Origin: Actinomycetota bacterium
GTDB lineage: Bacteria > Actinomycetota > Thermoleophilia > BMS3ABIN01
Length of the DNA stretch: 64,000 nt
Direction of reading: 5' to 3'
Assembly (NCBI GenBank): GCA_016235065.1
Contig: JACRMB010000002.1
Coordinates: forward strand, 1 to 64,000
The position numbers and the translations under genes were made by a program. Below, one piece after another: positions 54,222-62,173 of the stretch. The notes below the pieces were generated by a model. It did no database searches and was not told the origin of the DNA. It was given only the letters and a program-made list of their open reading frames with translations. Within the stretch, counting starts at the first letter, position 1, and the number at the start of each line of letters is the position of its first letter.

Positions 54222-55337
54222 ATGTGTGAACCCGACCAGATAACCGTCCCCGTGCACGAGGCAGTCGGCATGATTCTCGGGCACGACATCACTGAGATCA
54301 ACGCCACGGCCCACACCAAGAGCAGCGCCTTCCGCCGCGGCCATGTCATCACCGAAGCAGACGTTCCACGGCTGCGCGATCTGGGCAAGGAGAACATCTA
54401 CGTCCTCGATATCTCCGAGGACCAGCTGCACGAGGACGACGCCGTGCTGCTGATGGTAGAGGCGCTGGCGGGGAAGAACACAGAGTACCTGCCGGAACCG
54501 CGCGAGGGCAGGATCAATATAATCGCCGGTGTCACTGGGCTGCTGAAAGTGGATGTGGAAGCGCTGGAACGTTTCAATCTGGTGGAAGAAGTCATGTGCG
54601 CCACCCGCCACAACAATACCGTCGTTCAAGCGGGCGACATCGTTGCCGGTACCCGTGCCATCCCGCTGGTGGTCGAGAAAGAATTTGTGGAACAGGCGGT
54701 GGCTATCGCTACAGGCAGTGATACCGAGGGCCTGGCGACAGGCAGTGGAGCTCCGGACCTTGTGCCTGGCGAACCTGCCGGCCGTAAAAGCGGCATTATC
54801 TCGGTACTGCCGCTCAAGCCGGCGAAGGCCGCCATCATCATCACCGGCAACGAGGTATATACCGGCCGCATCGACGACGCCTTCGAACCGATCATCCGGG
54901 AAAAAGTGGAAGCGCTGGGCTCTTCCATCGTCAGCGTGGCCAAATGCCCGGATAACATGCAGGCCATCCGGCAGGCGGTCCTGGCGGCGCATGAAGAGGC
55001 CGAACTTATCATCATGACCGGCGGTATGTCCGTCGACCCGGACGACATCACTCCACTGGCGGCGCGAGAAGCGGGCGCTGAGATCGCCGCCTATGGCTCC
55101 GCGGTGCTGCCGGGCGCCATGTTCATGGTCTCTTATTTTGAGGATGGAACCCCGGTGCTCGGCGTTCCGGCTTGTGGCATCCATCACCCGCGCACCATAT
55201 TCGACCTTATCCTGCCGAGGGTGCTTGCAGGCGAGAAGATCACCAGCCGGGATATCGCCAGGCTGGGCCACGGCGGCCTCTGCCTGGATTGCCCGGAGTG
55301 TGAATTCCCGGTCTGCCCTTTCGGCAAATCCGCCTGA
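54222..55337 (+). CDS. MoeA-like molybdopterin-binding protein with cysteine-rich tail
   Basis: The 371-residue protein has an N-terminal part of MoeA type (HEAVGMILGHDITEINATAH, GHVITEADVPRLRDLGKENI) and a MoCF/MPT-binding domain (IIITGNEVYTGRIDDAFEPI, IIMTGGMSVDPDDITPLAAR, VLGVPACGIHHPRTIFDLIL). The central MoeA barrel is shortened. The last 20 residues form a Cys cluster (CLDCPECEFPVCPFG) that ordinary MoeA lacks. It follows fdhA by 21 bases and probably helps insert or deliver the metal cofactor to the dehydrogenase; the role of the Cys tail is unknown. Confidence 0.82.
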   Translation: MCEPDQITVPVHEAVGMILGHDITEINATAHTKSSAFRRGHVITEADVPRLRDLGKENIYVLDISEDQLHEDDAVLLMVEALAGKNTEYLPEPREGRINIIAGVTGLLKVDVEALERFNLVEEVMCATRHNNTVVQAGDIVAGTRAIPLVVEKEFVEQAVAIATGSDTEGLATGSGAPDLVPGEPAGRKSGIISVLPLKPAKAAIIITGNEVYTGRIDDAFEPIIREKVEALGSSIVSVAKCPDNMQAIRQAVLAAHEEAELIIMTGGMSVDPDDITPLAAREAGAEIAAYGSAVLPGAMFMVSYFEDGTPVLGVPACGIHHPRTIFDLILPRVLAGEKITSRDIARLGHGGLCLDCPECEFPVCPFGKSA

Positions 55338-55434
55338 GGCAGCCCCATAAGCCCTAAAACCGAAAGCCATTTGTCCAACTCCCAAGCAGCCCGGAAAGTG
55401 ACCCACCGGGCGATCAAATATTGGAACGATTGTC

Positions 55435-56034
55435 ATGACCGCACTCACTAAATCACTTCAGGAACATCTGGACGAGGCGGCTGCCTTCCACGGCGGCGAT
55501 TGCCCCGGGCAGACGCTGGGCGTGCGCCTGGGACGCGCGGGTCTCGAATGCCTCGGTGTCGACGATCCGCTTTCCGACGCCTGGCGCAAGAATCTGATGG
55601 TCTATGTGGAGATCGACCGTTGCGCCGCCGACGCTCTGATGATCGTCACCGGCTGCCGGGTCGGCAAACGGACGCTGAAGATAGTCGATCACGGAATCAT
55701 GGCCGCCACCTTCGTGGACCTGAAGACCAGCCGGGCGGTTCGCGTCGTCGCCCGCGAGGAAGCAAGAGAGCTGGCGCCCCGCTACGCGCCGGAAGAGAAG
55801 AACAAATATGAGCAGCAGCGTCTGGCCTACCGGGTGATGCCTGATGAGGAACTGCTCAGTTTCGAGGAAGTAAAAGTCTCGATCCCTCCAGAAGACATGC
55901 CCGGCAGCCCGATCTCACGGGTGGCCTGCGAGCAGTGCGGCGACGCCGTCGTCGATATGCGCGAGATCCGGCGCGATGGCAGAATCCTTTGCCGCCCCTG
56001 CGCCGACGGTGCTTACTTCAGCCGCGGGGAGTAA
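55435..56034 (+). CDS. FmdE-family protein with C-terminal zinc ribbon
   Basis: The 199-residue protein has the FmdE domain: AAFHGGDCPGQTLGVRLGRA, CAADALMIVTGCRVGKRTLK, DHGIMAATFVDLKT. Its C-terminal zinc ribbon has Cys pairs CEQCGD and CRPC. FmdE proteins are encoded beside formylmethanofuran and formate dehydrogenases and are thought to bind metal or assist cofactor insertion. It lies 97 bases after the MoeA-like gene in the same direction and is the last gene of the fdh unit. Confidence 0.9.
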   Translation: MTALTKSLQEHLDEAAAFHGGDCPGQTLGVRLGRAGLECLGVDDPLSDAWRKNLMVYVEIDRCAADALMIVTGCRVGKRTLKIVDHGIMAATFVDLKTSRAVRVVAREEARELAPRYAPEEKNKYEQQRLAYRVMPDEELLSFEEVKVSIPPEDMPGSPISRVACEQCGDAVVDMREIRRDGRILCRPCADGAYFSRGE

Positions 56035-56096
56035 CTAGTTGACATATTCCTATTAAGTAGTATTATAAACAGGCTTATATGCAAAAAATAATCAAG

Positions 56097-56138
56097 CTTG
56101 ATTATCATAAATATCCGGGATATTTATGATAATTCAAG
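56097..56138. repeat. Long near-perfect palindrome upstream of a secreted-protein gene
   Basis: A 15-bp perfect arm (TTATCATAAATATCC, 56102-56116, with 56118-56132) is extended outward by CTTGA/TCAAG with one bulged base. It is AT-rich and lies between fmdE and the secreted protein. It may end fmdE transcription, be an operator, or fold in the leader of the next gene. No T-run follows on the plus strand. Confidence 0.7.
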
Positions 56139-56175
56139 TGTGAGGGGATGTGGGAACTTGAATAACTTTCGAATG

Positions 56176-56943
56176 CAGGGCATCAGAACCAGAATTCCAA
56201 AGAAGCGATATCATAAGATCTCACTGACGATACCTATTATGGTCGCCATATTTACGATGGCAATTTTCCTTGCTAGCTTGACCACCGCACAGGCTACAGT
56301 ACCCACTGGCACCATTAGCGGCAGGGTCACTTATGGTACCTCGACAGCACCGGTAGTTGAAGCAATCGTGGAGATATATACAATTTCCGGTTCGCGTGTT
56401 GCCGTTGCATATACGGACGATGACGGTTACTACTTGACAGGCGGTCTTGCCGAGGGTAGTTACAAAGTCAAATTTTTTACCACGTCAAAATGGTGGCCCA
56501 TCCCCCAGTACTACAATGACAAACCTGACTGGGCGTCGGCCGACATCGTGACAGTAACGGGGGGTAGCGTCACAGCAGGCATCAACGGACATATGTATCG
56601 TGAAATTGAGTGTGGCAGGCCGGCTCTCAGCCTGGGCATGTGGAGTCCACCTTACTGGAGTTCTTACGCCAATTACGAAGCCAGGAAGCTCTCAGTGGTT
56701 TACGTTATCTCGAATAACACCGCCCCCTATGCCCCAGTTGTAAAAATCACTGGGACGGAGAATACGAACGGCGTCAATCTGGCGACTTCCATTCCTCTGG
56801 TAATACCGGGAACAGATGAAATTCATACGCTCACGGGTGCGAACCTGCTCTATGATATTCCGGCCGGAGTCACATCGTTTCACAGCACAATCCGCGTCAC
56901 GGCCCAGGACAGGTGCGCCGCCACCTATACGTATCCGTCTTGA
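56176..56943 (+). CDS. Secreted protein with carboxypeptidase-regulatory-like domain
   Basis: A signal peptide (SLTIPIMVAIFTMAIFLASL, ending AQA) is followed by a beta-sandwich domain typical of the CarboxypepD_reg/SdrD-B group (TISGRVTYGTSTAPVVEAIV, DDDGYYLTGGLAEGSYKVKF). The second half (about residues 150-255) is beta-rich with no motif I recognise. Possible starts are ATG 56176, TTG 56158 and GTG 56140; none has a good ribosome site. Base composition is less GC-rich than in the preceding operon, consistent with acquired DNA. A surface or extracellular role is likely. Confidence 0.7.
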   Translation, partial: QGIRTRIPKKRYHKISLTIPIMVAIFTMAIFLASLTTAQATVPTGTISGRVTYGTSTAPVVEAIVEIYTISGSRVAVAYTDDDGYYLTGGLAEGSYKVKFFTTSKWWPIPQYYNDKPDWASADIVTVTGGSVTAGINGHMYREIECGRPALSLGMWSPPYWSSYANYEARKLSVVYVISNNTAPYAPVVKITGTENTNGVNLATSIPLVIPGTDEIHTLTGANLLYDIPAGVTSFHSTIRVTAQDRCAATYTYPS

Positions 56944-56968
56944 GGAAATTGTCTGCAGCCTGAGCTGG

Positions 56969-57045
56969 ATCCTGGTACCCAAGCTGGGAATCGAACCCAT
57001 TGATAGTGAAACTCCGGAGCGGGGGACCCCGACCGGATTTTGAGT
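56969..57045 (-). pseudogene. Degenerate tRNA-Leu 3' half, left repeat of an island
   Basis: The minus strand ends in GGTTCGATTCCCAGC and TTGGGTACCA, a T-arm and CCA end, preceded by a disturbed variable arm and an anticodon-stem remnant. It shares a 21-bp identical core (57025-57045) with the copy at 61292-61312, in the same orientation. No 5' half is present, so it cannot be a working tRNA. It looks like an attachment-site remnant. Confidence 0.65.
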
Positions 57046-57162
57046 TTGGTGCCTTGCGTACCGTCTGGTCCCCGATAGTGTCTTATAGCCCTTTGTAGTG
57101 CGGTTCTCGGCCGCATCATTACCTCTAATACCTTCTTATACCCGATAGTCCCAGGAATTTGG

Positions 57163-57180
57163 TTGGCAAAAAGTTGGCAA
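57163..57180 (+). repeat. Phased TTGGCAA pair next to the left tRNA remnant
   Basis: TTGGCAA occurs at 57163-57169 and 57174-57180, exactly 11 bp apart. The same pair with the same spacing and orientation occurs at the other end (61168 and 61179). Such helically phased short repeats resemble arm-type sites of tyrosine recombinases. The rest of 56944-57274 contains the tRNA remnant and no other recognisable element. Confidence 0.6.
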
Positions 57181-57274
57181 ATATAGGGCAATAAGTGATA
57201 GACAAAACACTCTATTCGATGTACTATAAATTCCCATTTGATCGAATCAGGCGGCAATGAAGGGGAGGTATGTG

Positions 57275-60200
57275 ATGACAGTGCATCATGTAACATTCTC
57301 TTTTGTGCCGGTTCTCTGGCGGGGAATAAAGAATAGCTATTCTTTACTGCTTATCGTTATATTTTTCAGCTTACCTGCATTCGCTTTGGGCGGATACGTG
57401 CAGAATTTTGACAGTTGGGAAACTATGTCCGGTGCCATGTCCAGCCGTACTATTTTTGAATCAAACCAGTTTTATGGGACGGTTGGGAGTACCAGAAACA
57501 TATTCTTATTCCCAGACCAGAATTTTAACTGGACTGTCACCGGTATGGGCACTGAAACCTGGTATACATATCCGAACCAGACTTTTGGTTGGAATGTCGG
57601 AAGCACGGGTACTGAGAACTGGTCTGTTGCGATGCCAGGTGAGACCGATCCGGCGGCATCGGGTTTTTATGAGTCGGGTGGTGCATGGTACAGGGACGGA
57701 AAACGGGTAACTTATGTAGGCGACGTGACCGAATTCCGGATCATCAACGGCAAGGCCTTCTGGAAGGGCGGCGGAGGCTATTATCAAAACAATCTATCCA
57801 CGTACAATATTGCCTGCGCCTGTTACGGCAACATGGGACCCATTACTCAGTCGACTGGTGTCTCGGAATTTGCTGTCATCAACGGCAAGGCCTTTTGGAA
57901 GTATGGCGGAGGCTACTACCAAAACAATCTCTCCACGTACAACATCGCCAGCGCCAGTTTCGGCAACATGGGACCAGTCACCCAGCCTGCTGGTGTCTCG
58001 GAATTCGCGGTCATCGATCGTTTGGCCTTCTGGAAGTACGGCGGCGACTATTATTGCAATGATCTATCTAGATACATTTACGCAAGCGCCAGCTTCGGCA
58101 ATATAGGACGCGTCACCCAGGGTGACGTCACAGAGTTCCGAGTTCATGGCGGTAAACCCTACTGGCAGAGCAACGGATCCTACTATTACAACGATCTCAG
58201 CATGTACACGCTTGCAACCAGCATCTGGGGAACTGTATATCGCACAACACCGCCTTTGCCAGCATCAGACACAGCGGACGCCTCCCTCGTTCCTTCCGCC
58301 TTCGGCCCACATTCTGCCACTGTGAACGGCTCTGCTTCCGGCTCAGGGATTGTCAGCGCTCAAGAAGGCAACAAGTTCATCGCCAACTATTCCGCTTATC
58401 CCATACCACAGAATGGCGGAAGCGTTAGCGGCATCTCCTACTCAGTTACGGATGACAACCCGAGCGTTTCAACTTGGATTTCTGGCGGCGGCGTCTATGC
58501 CAGCACCTCGGTCTCTCAACCAAACAGTGCTGTCAGAACAGCGACAGACTCGGGTAGCGGTATTGTGAATGCCACCGAAGGCAGCAAGCTCATCGCCACA
58601 TTCAGCGCCTCCCCGCAATCAATCAGCGGGGGGAACATAACCGGAGTTAACTACACCATCACAGACGACAATCCATGGGTTACCACTTGGGTGAACGGCA
58701 ACCAAGTGTATGCTAGCATAGCGGACTCCGTGGTCCCGGTCATCACCAATATCCAGCCCAACGACACAATTTCTACTACCACCTCAATTATCAGCGCCGA
58801 CTACTTTGATACTCAATCAGGTATCGACCCTGCCTCTGCCACGATCCATGTGGATGGCAACACAATTATGTCCGGATGCTTGGCAACTGCTACCAACATC
58901 AGCTGTCCCATGGCTGGCCTGTCCGAGGGTGCTCATACAATTGAAGTAATAGTCAAGGACAACGTGGGCAACCAGGGGACTGGGACTGGTGCTTTCACCG
59001 TTAGTCTCTCACCTGTTGTTCGCGACTATTACTGGACTTGGTACGACAATGTGAGTATGAGCAACTGGGTACTGATGGCCAACCCAGCCGCATCCGGGAG
59101 GACGCTCGACTTCTCTTTAATCGTCGAAGGCGTCCCCCAGAACCTGGCCCCCTTCGCCATATCCGGCCAGCCGGCCGGCAAGGTGCCCGAGGGCATGGCG
59201 ATCACGCCCAAGTTTGACGGCCTGATGGGCGGCCCGGTAAGGGTTATCTCCAATACCGGCGAGAGGGCGATCGTCTCCCAGCGCAGCCTGATGGGCAACT
59301 CCATCGAGGAGGTCCAGGGAACGGACGCGGAGAAACTCTCTGACCACTTCTGGTGGACTTGGTATGACCAGAAGAGCCCAGGGTTCACGAACTGGATCCT
59401 CGTTGCCAATCCCGGTGATGCAGATGTTTACTACGAGATAACCATAGATGGCGACGACCCGGGAGCAGGTAGTAAGGGAATCATCAATCCAGGAAAGAAT
59501 GTGACGCCGACGTTCCCCGACAAGAGAGGTGGGGCTGTTGAGGTTAGGGCTTGGACGGATGATACAAAAATAACCCCAGCTAAGATAATCGCATCCCAGC
59601 GAGTGCTATCAGATTACGGCAAGGCTTTCAATGAAGTACCTGGTATCCCGGCTGAAGAGTTGTCCGACGACTACCTCTGGACCTGGTACGACAATGTGGG
59701 CTCTAGCGGCAAGGACTGGGTCTTGATCGCCAATCCCAATGATACTCAGATCTACTTTGAGATTACTGTGGCAGGCACGGACCCGGGACCAGGCAGTAAG
59801 GGATTCATCGACCCGGGTAAGAATGTGGCTCCGACCTTCCCTGGAGCAGTTGGCGGGCCGCTGGAGGTCAGAACGTGGACTGATGACACCAAGTCCACGC
59901 CTGCAAAATCGATTGCCTCGCAGCGTGTTATCTGGGGTCCCTCATTTGAGGAGGTTCCGGGATTTCCCGTCGGGACACTCACCTCGAACTACCACTGGAC
60001 CTGGTATGACCAGCAGAGCGTCGGCTCTACTAACTGGGTGCTGGTGGCGAATCATAACGACGCATCTATCTACTACGAGATTATCATCGGTGGCGAGCCC
60101 GCCGGTACCGGCGCGAGCGGGACCATCTTAGCTGGCGAAAACGCTACTCCGATCTTCCCTACAAGAATGGGCGGACCCGTCGAGGTTAGGGCTTGGACGG

Positions 60201-60295
60201 ACGACACTAAGGTCACCCCAGCCAAAGTCATGGCTTCGCAACGGGTGCTTTGGAACGGGTATTTCAACGAAGTTTTGGGGACGGTTCTAGATTAG
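57275..60295 (+). CDS. Large repeat-containing surface protein
   Basis: The 1006-residue protein starts at the ATG at 57275, seven bases after GGGGAGG. A signal peptide comes first (LLIVIFFSLPAFALGG). Four DKNYY-like repeats of about 45 residues follow (VTEFRIINGKAFWKGGGGYY, NNLSTYNIA), encoded by a 135-bp period. Two related Ig-like segments and a further Ig-like domain (ISADYFDTQSGIDPASATIH) come next, and then four repeats of about 105 residues, each with WTWYD, NWVLVANP, GxVEVRAWTDD, IASQRVL and FNEVPG. No membrane anchor is seen at the end. It is probably an extracellular adhesin-like or structural protein. It lies inside the tRNA-flanked island. Confidence 0.8.
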   Translation: MTVHHVTFSFVPVLWRGIKNSYSLLLIVIFFSLPAFALGGYVQNFDSWETMSGAMSSRTIFESNQFYGTVGSTRNIFLFPDQNFNWTVTGMGTETWYTYPNQTFGWNVGSTGTENWSVAMPGETDPAASGFYESGGAWYRDGKRVTYVGDVTEFRIINGKAFWKGGGGYYQNNLSTYNIACACYGNMGPITQSTGVSEFAVINGKAFWKYGGGYYQNNLSTYNIASASFGNMGPVTQPAGVSEFAVIDRLAFWKYGGDYYCNDLSRYIYASASFGNIGRVTQGDVTEFRVHGGKPYWQSNGSYYYNDLSMYTLATSIWGTVYRTTPPLPASDTADASLVPSAFGPHSATVNGSASGSGIVSAQEGNKFIANYSAYPIPQNGGSVSGISYSVTDDNPSVSTWISGGGVYASTSVSQPNSAVRTATDSGSGIVNATEGSKLIATFSASPQSISGGNITGVNYTITDDNPWVTTWVNGNQVYASIADSVVPVITNIQPNDTISTTTSIISADYFDTQSGIDPASATIHVDGNTIMSGCLATATNISCPMAGLSEGAHTIEVIVKDNVGNQGTGTGAFTVSLSPVVRDYYWTWYDNVSMSNWVLMANPAASGRTLDFSLIVEGVPQNLAPFAISGQPAGKVPEGMAITPKFDGLMGGPVRVISNTGERAIVSQRSLMGNSIEEVQGTDAEKLSDHFWWTWYDQKSPGFTNWILVANPGDADVYYEITIDGDDPGAGSKGIINPGKNVTPTFPDKRGGAVEVRAWTDDTKITPAKIIASQRVLSDYGKAFNEVPGIPAEELSDDYLWTWYDNVGSSGKDWVLIANPNDTQIYFEITVAGTDPGPGSKGFIDPGKNVAPTFPGAVGGPLEVRTWTDDTKSTPAKSIASQRVIWGPSFEEVPGFPVGTLTSNYHWTWYDQQSVGSTNWVLVANHNDASIYYEIIIGGEPAGTGASGTILAGENATPIFPTRMGGPVEVRAWTDDTKVTPAKVMASQRVLWNGYFNEVLGTVLD
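59028..60285 (+). repeat. Four tandem coding repeats of about 315 bp
   Basis: The C-terminal third of the large surface protein is made of four units whose WTWYD codons fall near 59034, 59354, 59681 and 59998. Units two to four are more alike (VxAWTDDTKxTPAKxxASQRV) than unit one, which has a longer insertion. They are coding repeats, not CRISPR or IS structures. Confidence 0.75.
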
Positions 60296-60440
60296 GATTC
60301 TAAATTTTACATGTTAACCCTAATATGTTGACTCCTCAGTTATTTTTAAGGCTAAGACCAAAGAATTAAATCATTCCAGATAGGCGGTAAAGTCTTCAAA
60401 ATGGTACTTCAGCAATCCAAACAATCCATATGGAATAGAA

Positions 60441-61145
60441 ATGGCAAAAAGACAGCTCTCAGATAAAGAACTCCAGGATCATCTAGTCGAGCAAATTCAG
60501 CTCACTGAGGCGTCAGCCTCATCATATGATGACGGGGTTGAAGCGCAAGCCAAACAATTGGCAGTAAGAATCAGAGTTCTTGTGCATGATACAAAGTCGT
60601 CAAAATCACTGCTTGGCCAGCTTGGATTAAAGGATTGCTTGCTTTTCTATGATACCGATCCTGGTCTTATCCCTGGGAATACCGCCTCTCATGCAGGGCT
60701 GGTCGCACAAAGCATTCGTATTGGGCCCGACGGAGACGAAATCAAATACGTACCGATTCTTGATGATTCAGAATTCTCTGATGAATATCTACTTGGTTTT
60801 GAAAAATGGTGGAATAAGGTTGTTATCAAGGATAAAAATGAGATTAGTTTCACCCGTCGGGAGCTTGTACTGGACATTGCTAATACTGATGGCGGCGCGC
60901 ATGTTGACGGGGCATTGAGGAAAGAATATGACGATCTTTCAAGGGGGAATTCCACAGGTTGGGTAGCATTTGATTCAAATAATGAACGACCGCTACTTGG
61001 CGTTGAATTGGCCTCAATAAGAAAAATAGCTGAGGAACTGTTGCAGTCACTGAGGTCCAGAAAGTTCAACCCTGCAAAGGTCGGTCGCAATGATCCTTGC
61101 CCATGTGGCAGTGGTGCGAAATTTAAGAGGTGCTGTTCTGGTTAG
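60441..61145 (+). CDS. Protein with C-terminal SEC-C metal-binding motif
   Basis: The 234-residue protein ends in [18 protein letters not shown], the SEC-C zinc motif known from SecA C-termini and many stand-alone proteins. The first 200 residues are mixed alpha/beta with no family I recognise ([40 protein letters not shown]). Codon use is clearly more AT-rich than the neighbouring housekeeping genes, which suggests horizontal transfer. It is the last gene before the right tRNA repeat. The 60296-60440 gap shows nothing recognisable. Confidence 0.75.
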   Translation: MAKRQLSDKELQDHLVEQIQLTEASASSYDDGVEAQAKQLAVRIRVLVHDTKSSKSLLGQLGLKDCLLFYDTDPGLIPGNTASHAGLVAQSIRIGPDGDEIKYVPILDDSEFSDEYLLGFEKWWNKVVIKDKNEISFTRRELVLDIANTDGGAHVDGALRKEYDDLSRGNSTGWVAFDSNNERPLLGVELASIRKIAEELLQSLRSRKFNPAKVGRNDPCPCGSGAKFKRCCSG

Positions 61146-61156
61146 AGTGTGCGCTG

Positions 61157-61185
61157 TTGGGCAAATGTTGGCAAATGGTTGGCAA
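61157..61185 (+). repeat. Phased TTGGCAA repeats next to the right tRNA remnant
   Basis: TTGGGCAA at 61157 and TTGGCAA at 61168 and 61179 lie in one direction with an 11-bp period. The last two match the pair at the left end (57163 and 57174). They lie 70-90 bases from the right tRNA-Leu fragment, on the inner side of the island. Confidence 0.6.
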
Positions 61186-61250
61186 GAGGGACTTAGCGGT
61201 CAAAATGGGAACGCGGCTGGCACAAAACGAATGTACTGAATTACAAGCAA

Positions 61251-61317
61251 ATCCTGGTGCCGAAGGTGGGAATCGAACCCACACCGGGGGTGACCCCGAC
61301 CGGATTTTGAGTCCGGC
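61251..61317 (-). pseudogene. tRNA-Leu(CAA) 3' half, right repeat of an island
   Basis: The minus strand gives a good anticodon stem-loop (CCGGA-CTCAAAA-TCCGG, anticodon CAA), a long class-II variable arm (GGGG/CCCC), a perfect T-arm (GTGGG TTCGATT CCCAC) and an end CTTCGGCACCA. The required 5' acceptor GCCGAAG and a D-arm are absent upstream, so only the 3' half is present. This is the expected leftover at one side of an element integrated in a tRNA-Leu gene. Confidence 0.75.
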
Positions 61318-61343
61318 TTAGGCGAACTACACAGGGATTGCCT

Positions 61344-61375
61344 TAATATATATATGGATATAATATATATATATT
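61344..61375 (+). promoter_or_regulatory. AT-rich promoter/operator of the toxin-antitoxin pair
   Basis: A run of alternating A and T with a TATAAT box at 61359-61364 lies directly before the antitoxin ATG at 61376. The predicted start point is within a few bases of the ATG, and there is no ribosome site, so the message is probably leaderless. The AT repeats could bind the antitoxin for autoregulation. Confidence 0.5.
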
Positions 61376-61684
61376 ATGAAGGCTTCCCAGACATCGAAAA
61401 AAATCCTCTTCTCTCTGCCCGAAGCGCTGCTGGCTGAAATCGATAGTGTGGCTGCTGAGGAGCATCGTTCCCGCAGTGAGCTTATCAGGGAGGCAACCCG
61501 CCGTTACATCACCGACAGGCCTGGCCGACAGCGTCCCATCGACGATCAGGGAGTCCGCGAAGCGATACGCTCAATGGACCGGATCGCTGAAAAGATGCAT
61601 TGTGATTCCAGCGCCGCGCAGACGATCCGCGATATGAGAGACTCGCGCTACGGGCCATCCGAAGAAGAGAATGACGAGGATTGA
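61376..61684 (+). CDS. Ribbon-helix-helix antitoxin (VapB-like)
   Basis: The 102-residue protein has an N-terminal RHH/CopG domain (KKILFSLPEALLAEIDSVAA, RSRSELIREATRRYI) and an acidic, flexible C-terminus that would bind and block the toxin. It overlaps the toxin start (TTGA). The RHH part should bind DNA and repress the operon promoter. Confidence 0.85.
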   Translation: MKASQTSKKILFSLPEALLAEIDSVAAEEHRSRSELIREATRRYITDRPGRQRPIDDQGVREAIRSMDRIAEKMHCDSSAAQTIRDMRDSRYGPSEEENDED

Positions 61685-62112
61685 AATCGGCTATCCTTGA
61701 TACCTCGGTGGTCATCAAATGGTTCCACCGGGAAAACGAGGAAGACGTAGACAAGGCGCTTCTGTTGCGCCAGGCATATCTTGAGGGTGCTCTTAACGTG
61801 ATCGTTCCCGATCTGCTCATCTACGAATTCGGGAACTTCCTGAGGTGCGGATCCGGTCTCAAGCCAGATGACATGCTGGCCGCGATCGGTGCCCTGTGGT
61901 CTCTGGGAATTGACATCCAGCCGATTGATGCGACCTTAAGCGAACAAATGGTCCAGCTCGCATCCCGGCATGGGATAACTGCTTACGACGCAGCGTTCGT
62001 TGCGCTTTCGCAATCACTTTCCGCTCCGCTGGTCACAGCCGACCTGATGCTCCATGAAAAGTGCGGCAAGGATCACGCGGTCATGTTGCTGTCCCGGCTG
62101 GAGGGAGTATAG
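61681..62112 (+). CDS. PIN-domain toxin (VapC-like RNase)
   Basis: The 143-residue protein has the PIN-domain acidic residues: Asp in AILDTSVVIKW, Glu in LLIYEFGNFL, Asp in ITAYDAAFVALS and Asp in LVTADLMLHEK. PIN toxins cleave RNA (often tRNA or rRNA) with Mg2+. The start is a TTG overlapping the antitoxin stop. It forms a TA pair adjoining the tRNA-flanked island. Confidence 0.88.
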   Translation: MKSAILDTSVVIKWFHRENEEDVDKALLLRQAYLEGALNVIVPDLLIYEFGNFLRCGSGLKPDDMLAAIGALWSLGIDIQPIDATLSEQMVQLASRHGITAYDAAFVALSQSLSAPLVTADLMLHEKCGKDHAVMLLSRLEGV

Positions 62113-62173
62113 GGAAGAAGCGCTGCCATCGTTCAGGTGAGCGACGAATCAAGACCGTGATGGGGTAGAATAA

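Noticed and set aside
52326-55448. A 1040-codon open frame on the minus strand across fdhA and the MoeA-like gene
   Set aside because: It is antisense to two clearly recognisable proteins and its translation has no family features. Long antisense frames are common in GC-rich DNA.
57718-60290. CRISPR-like or IS-related repeats
   Set aside because: The repeats keep reading frame, have 135-bp and about 315-bp periods, and encode protein domains. There are no short identical repeats with unique spacers.
61251-61340. A functional tRNA-Leu(CAA) gene
   Set aside because: The 3' half folds well, but upstream sequence has no D-arm and no acceptor strand GCCGAAG to pair with CTTCGGC, so only a fragment is present.
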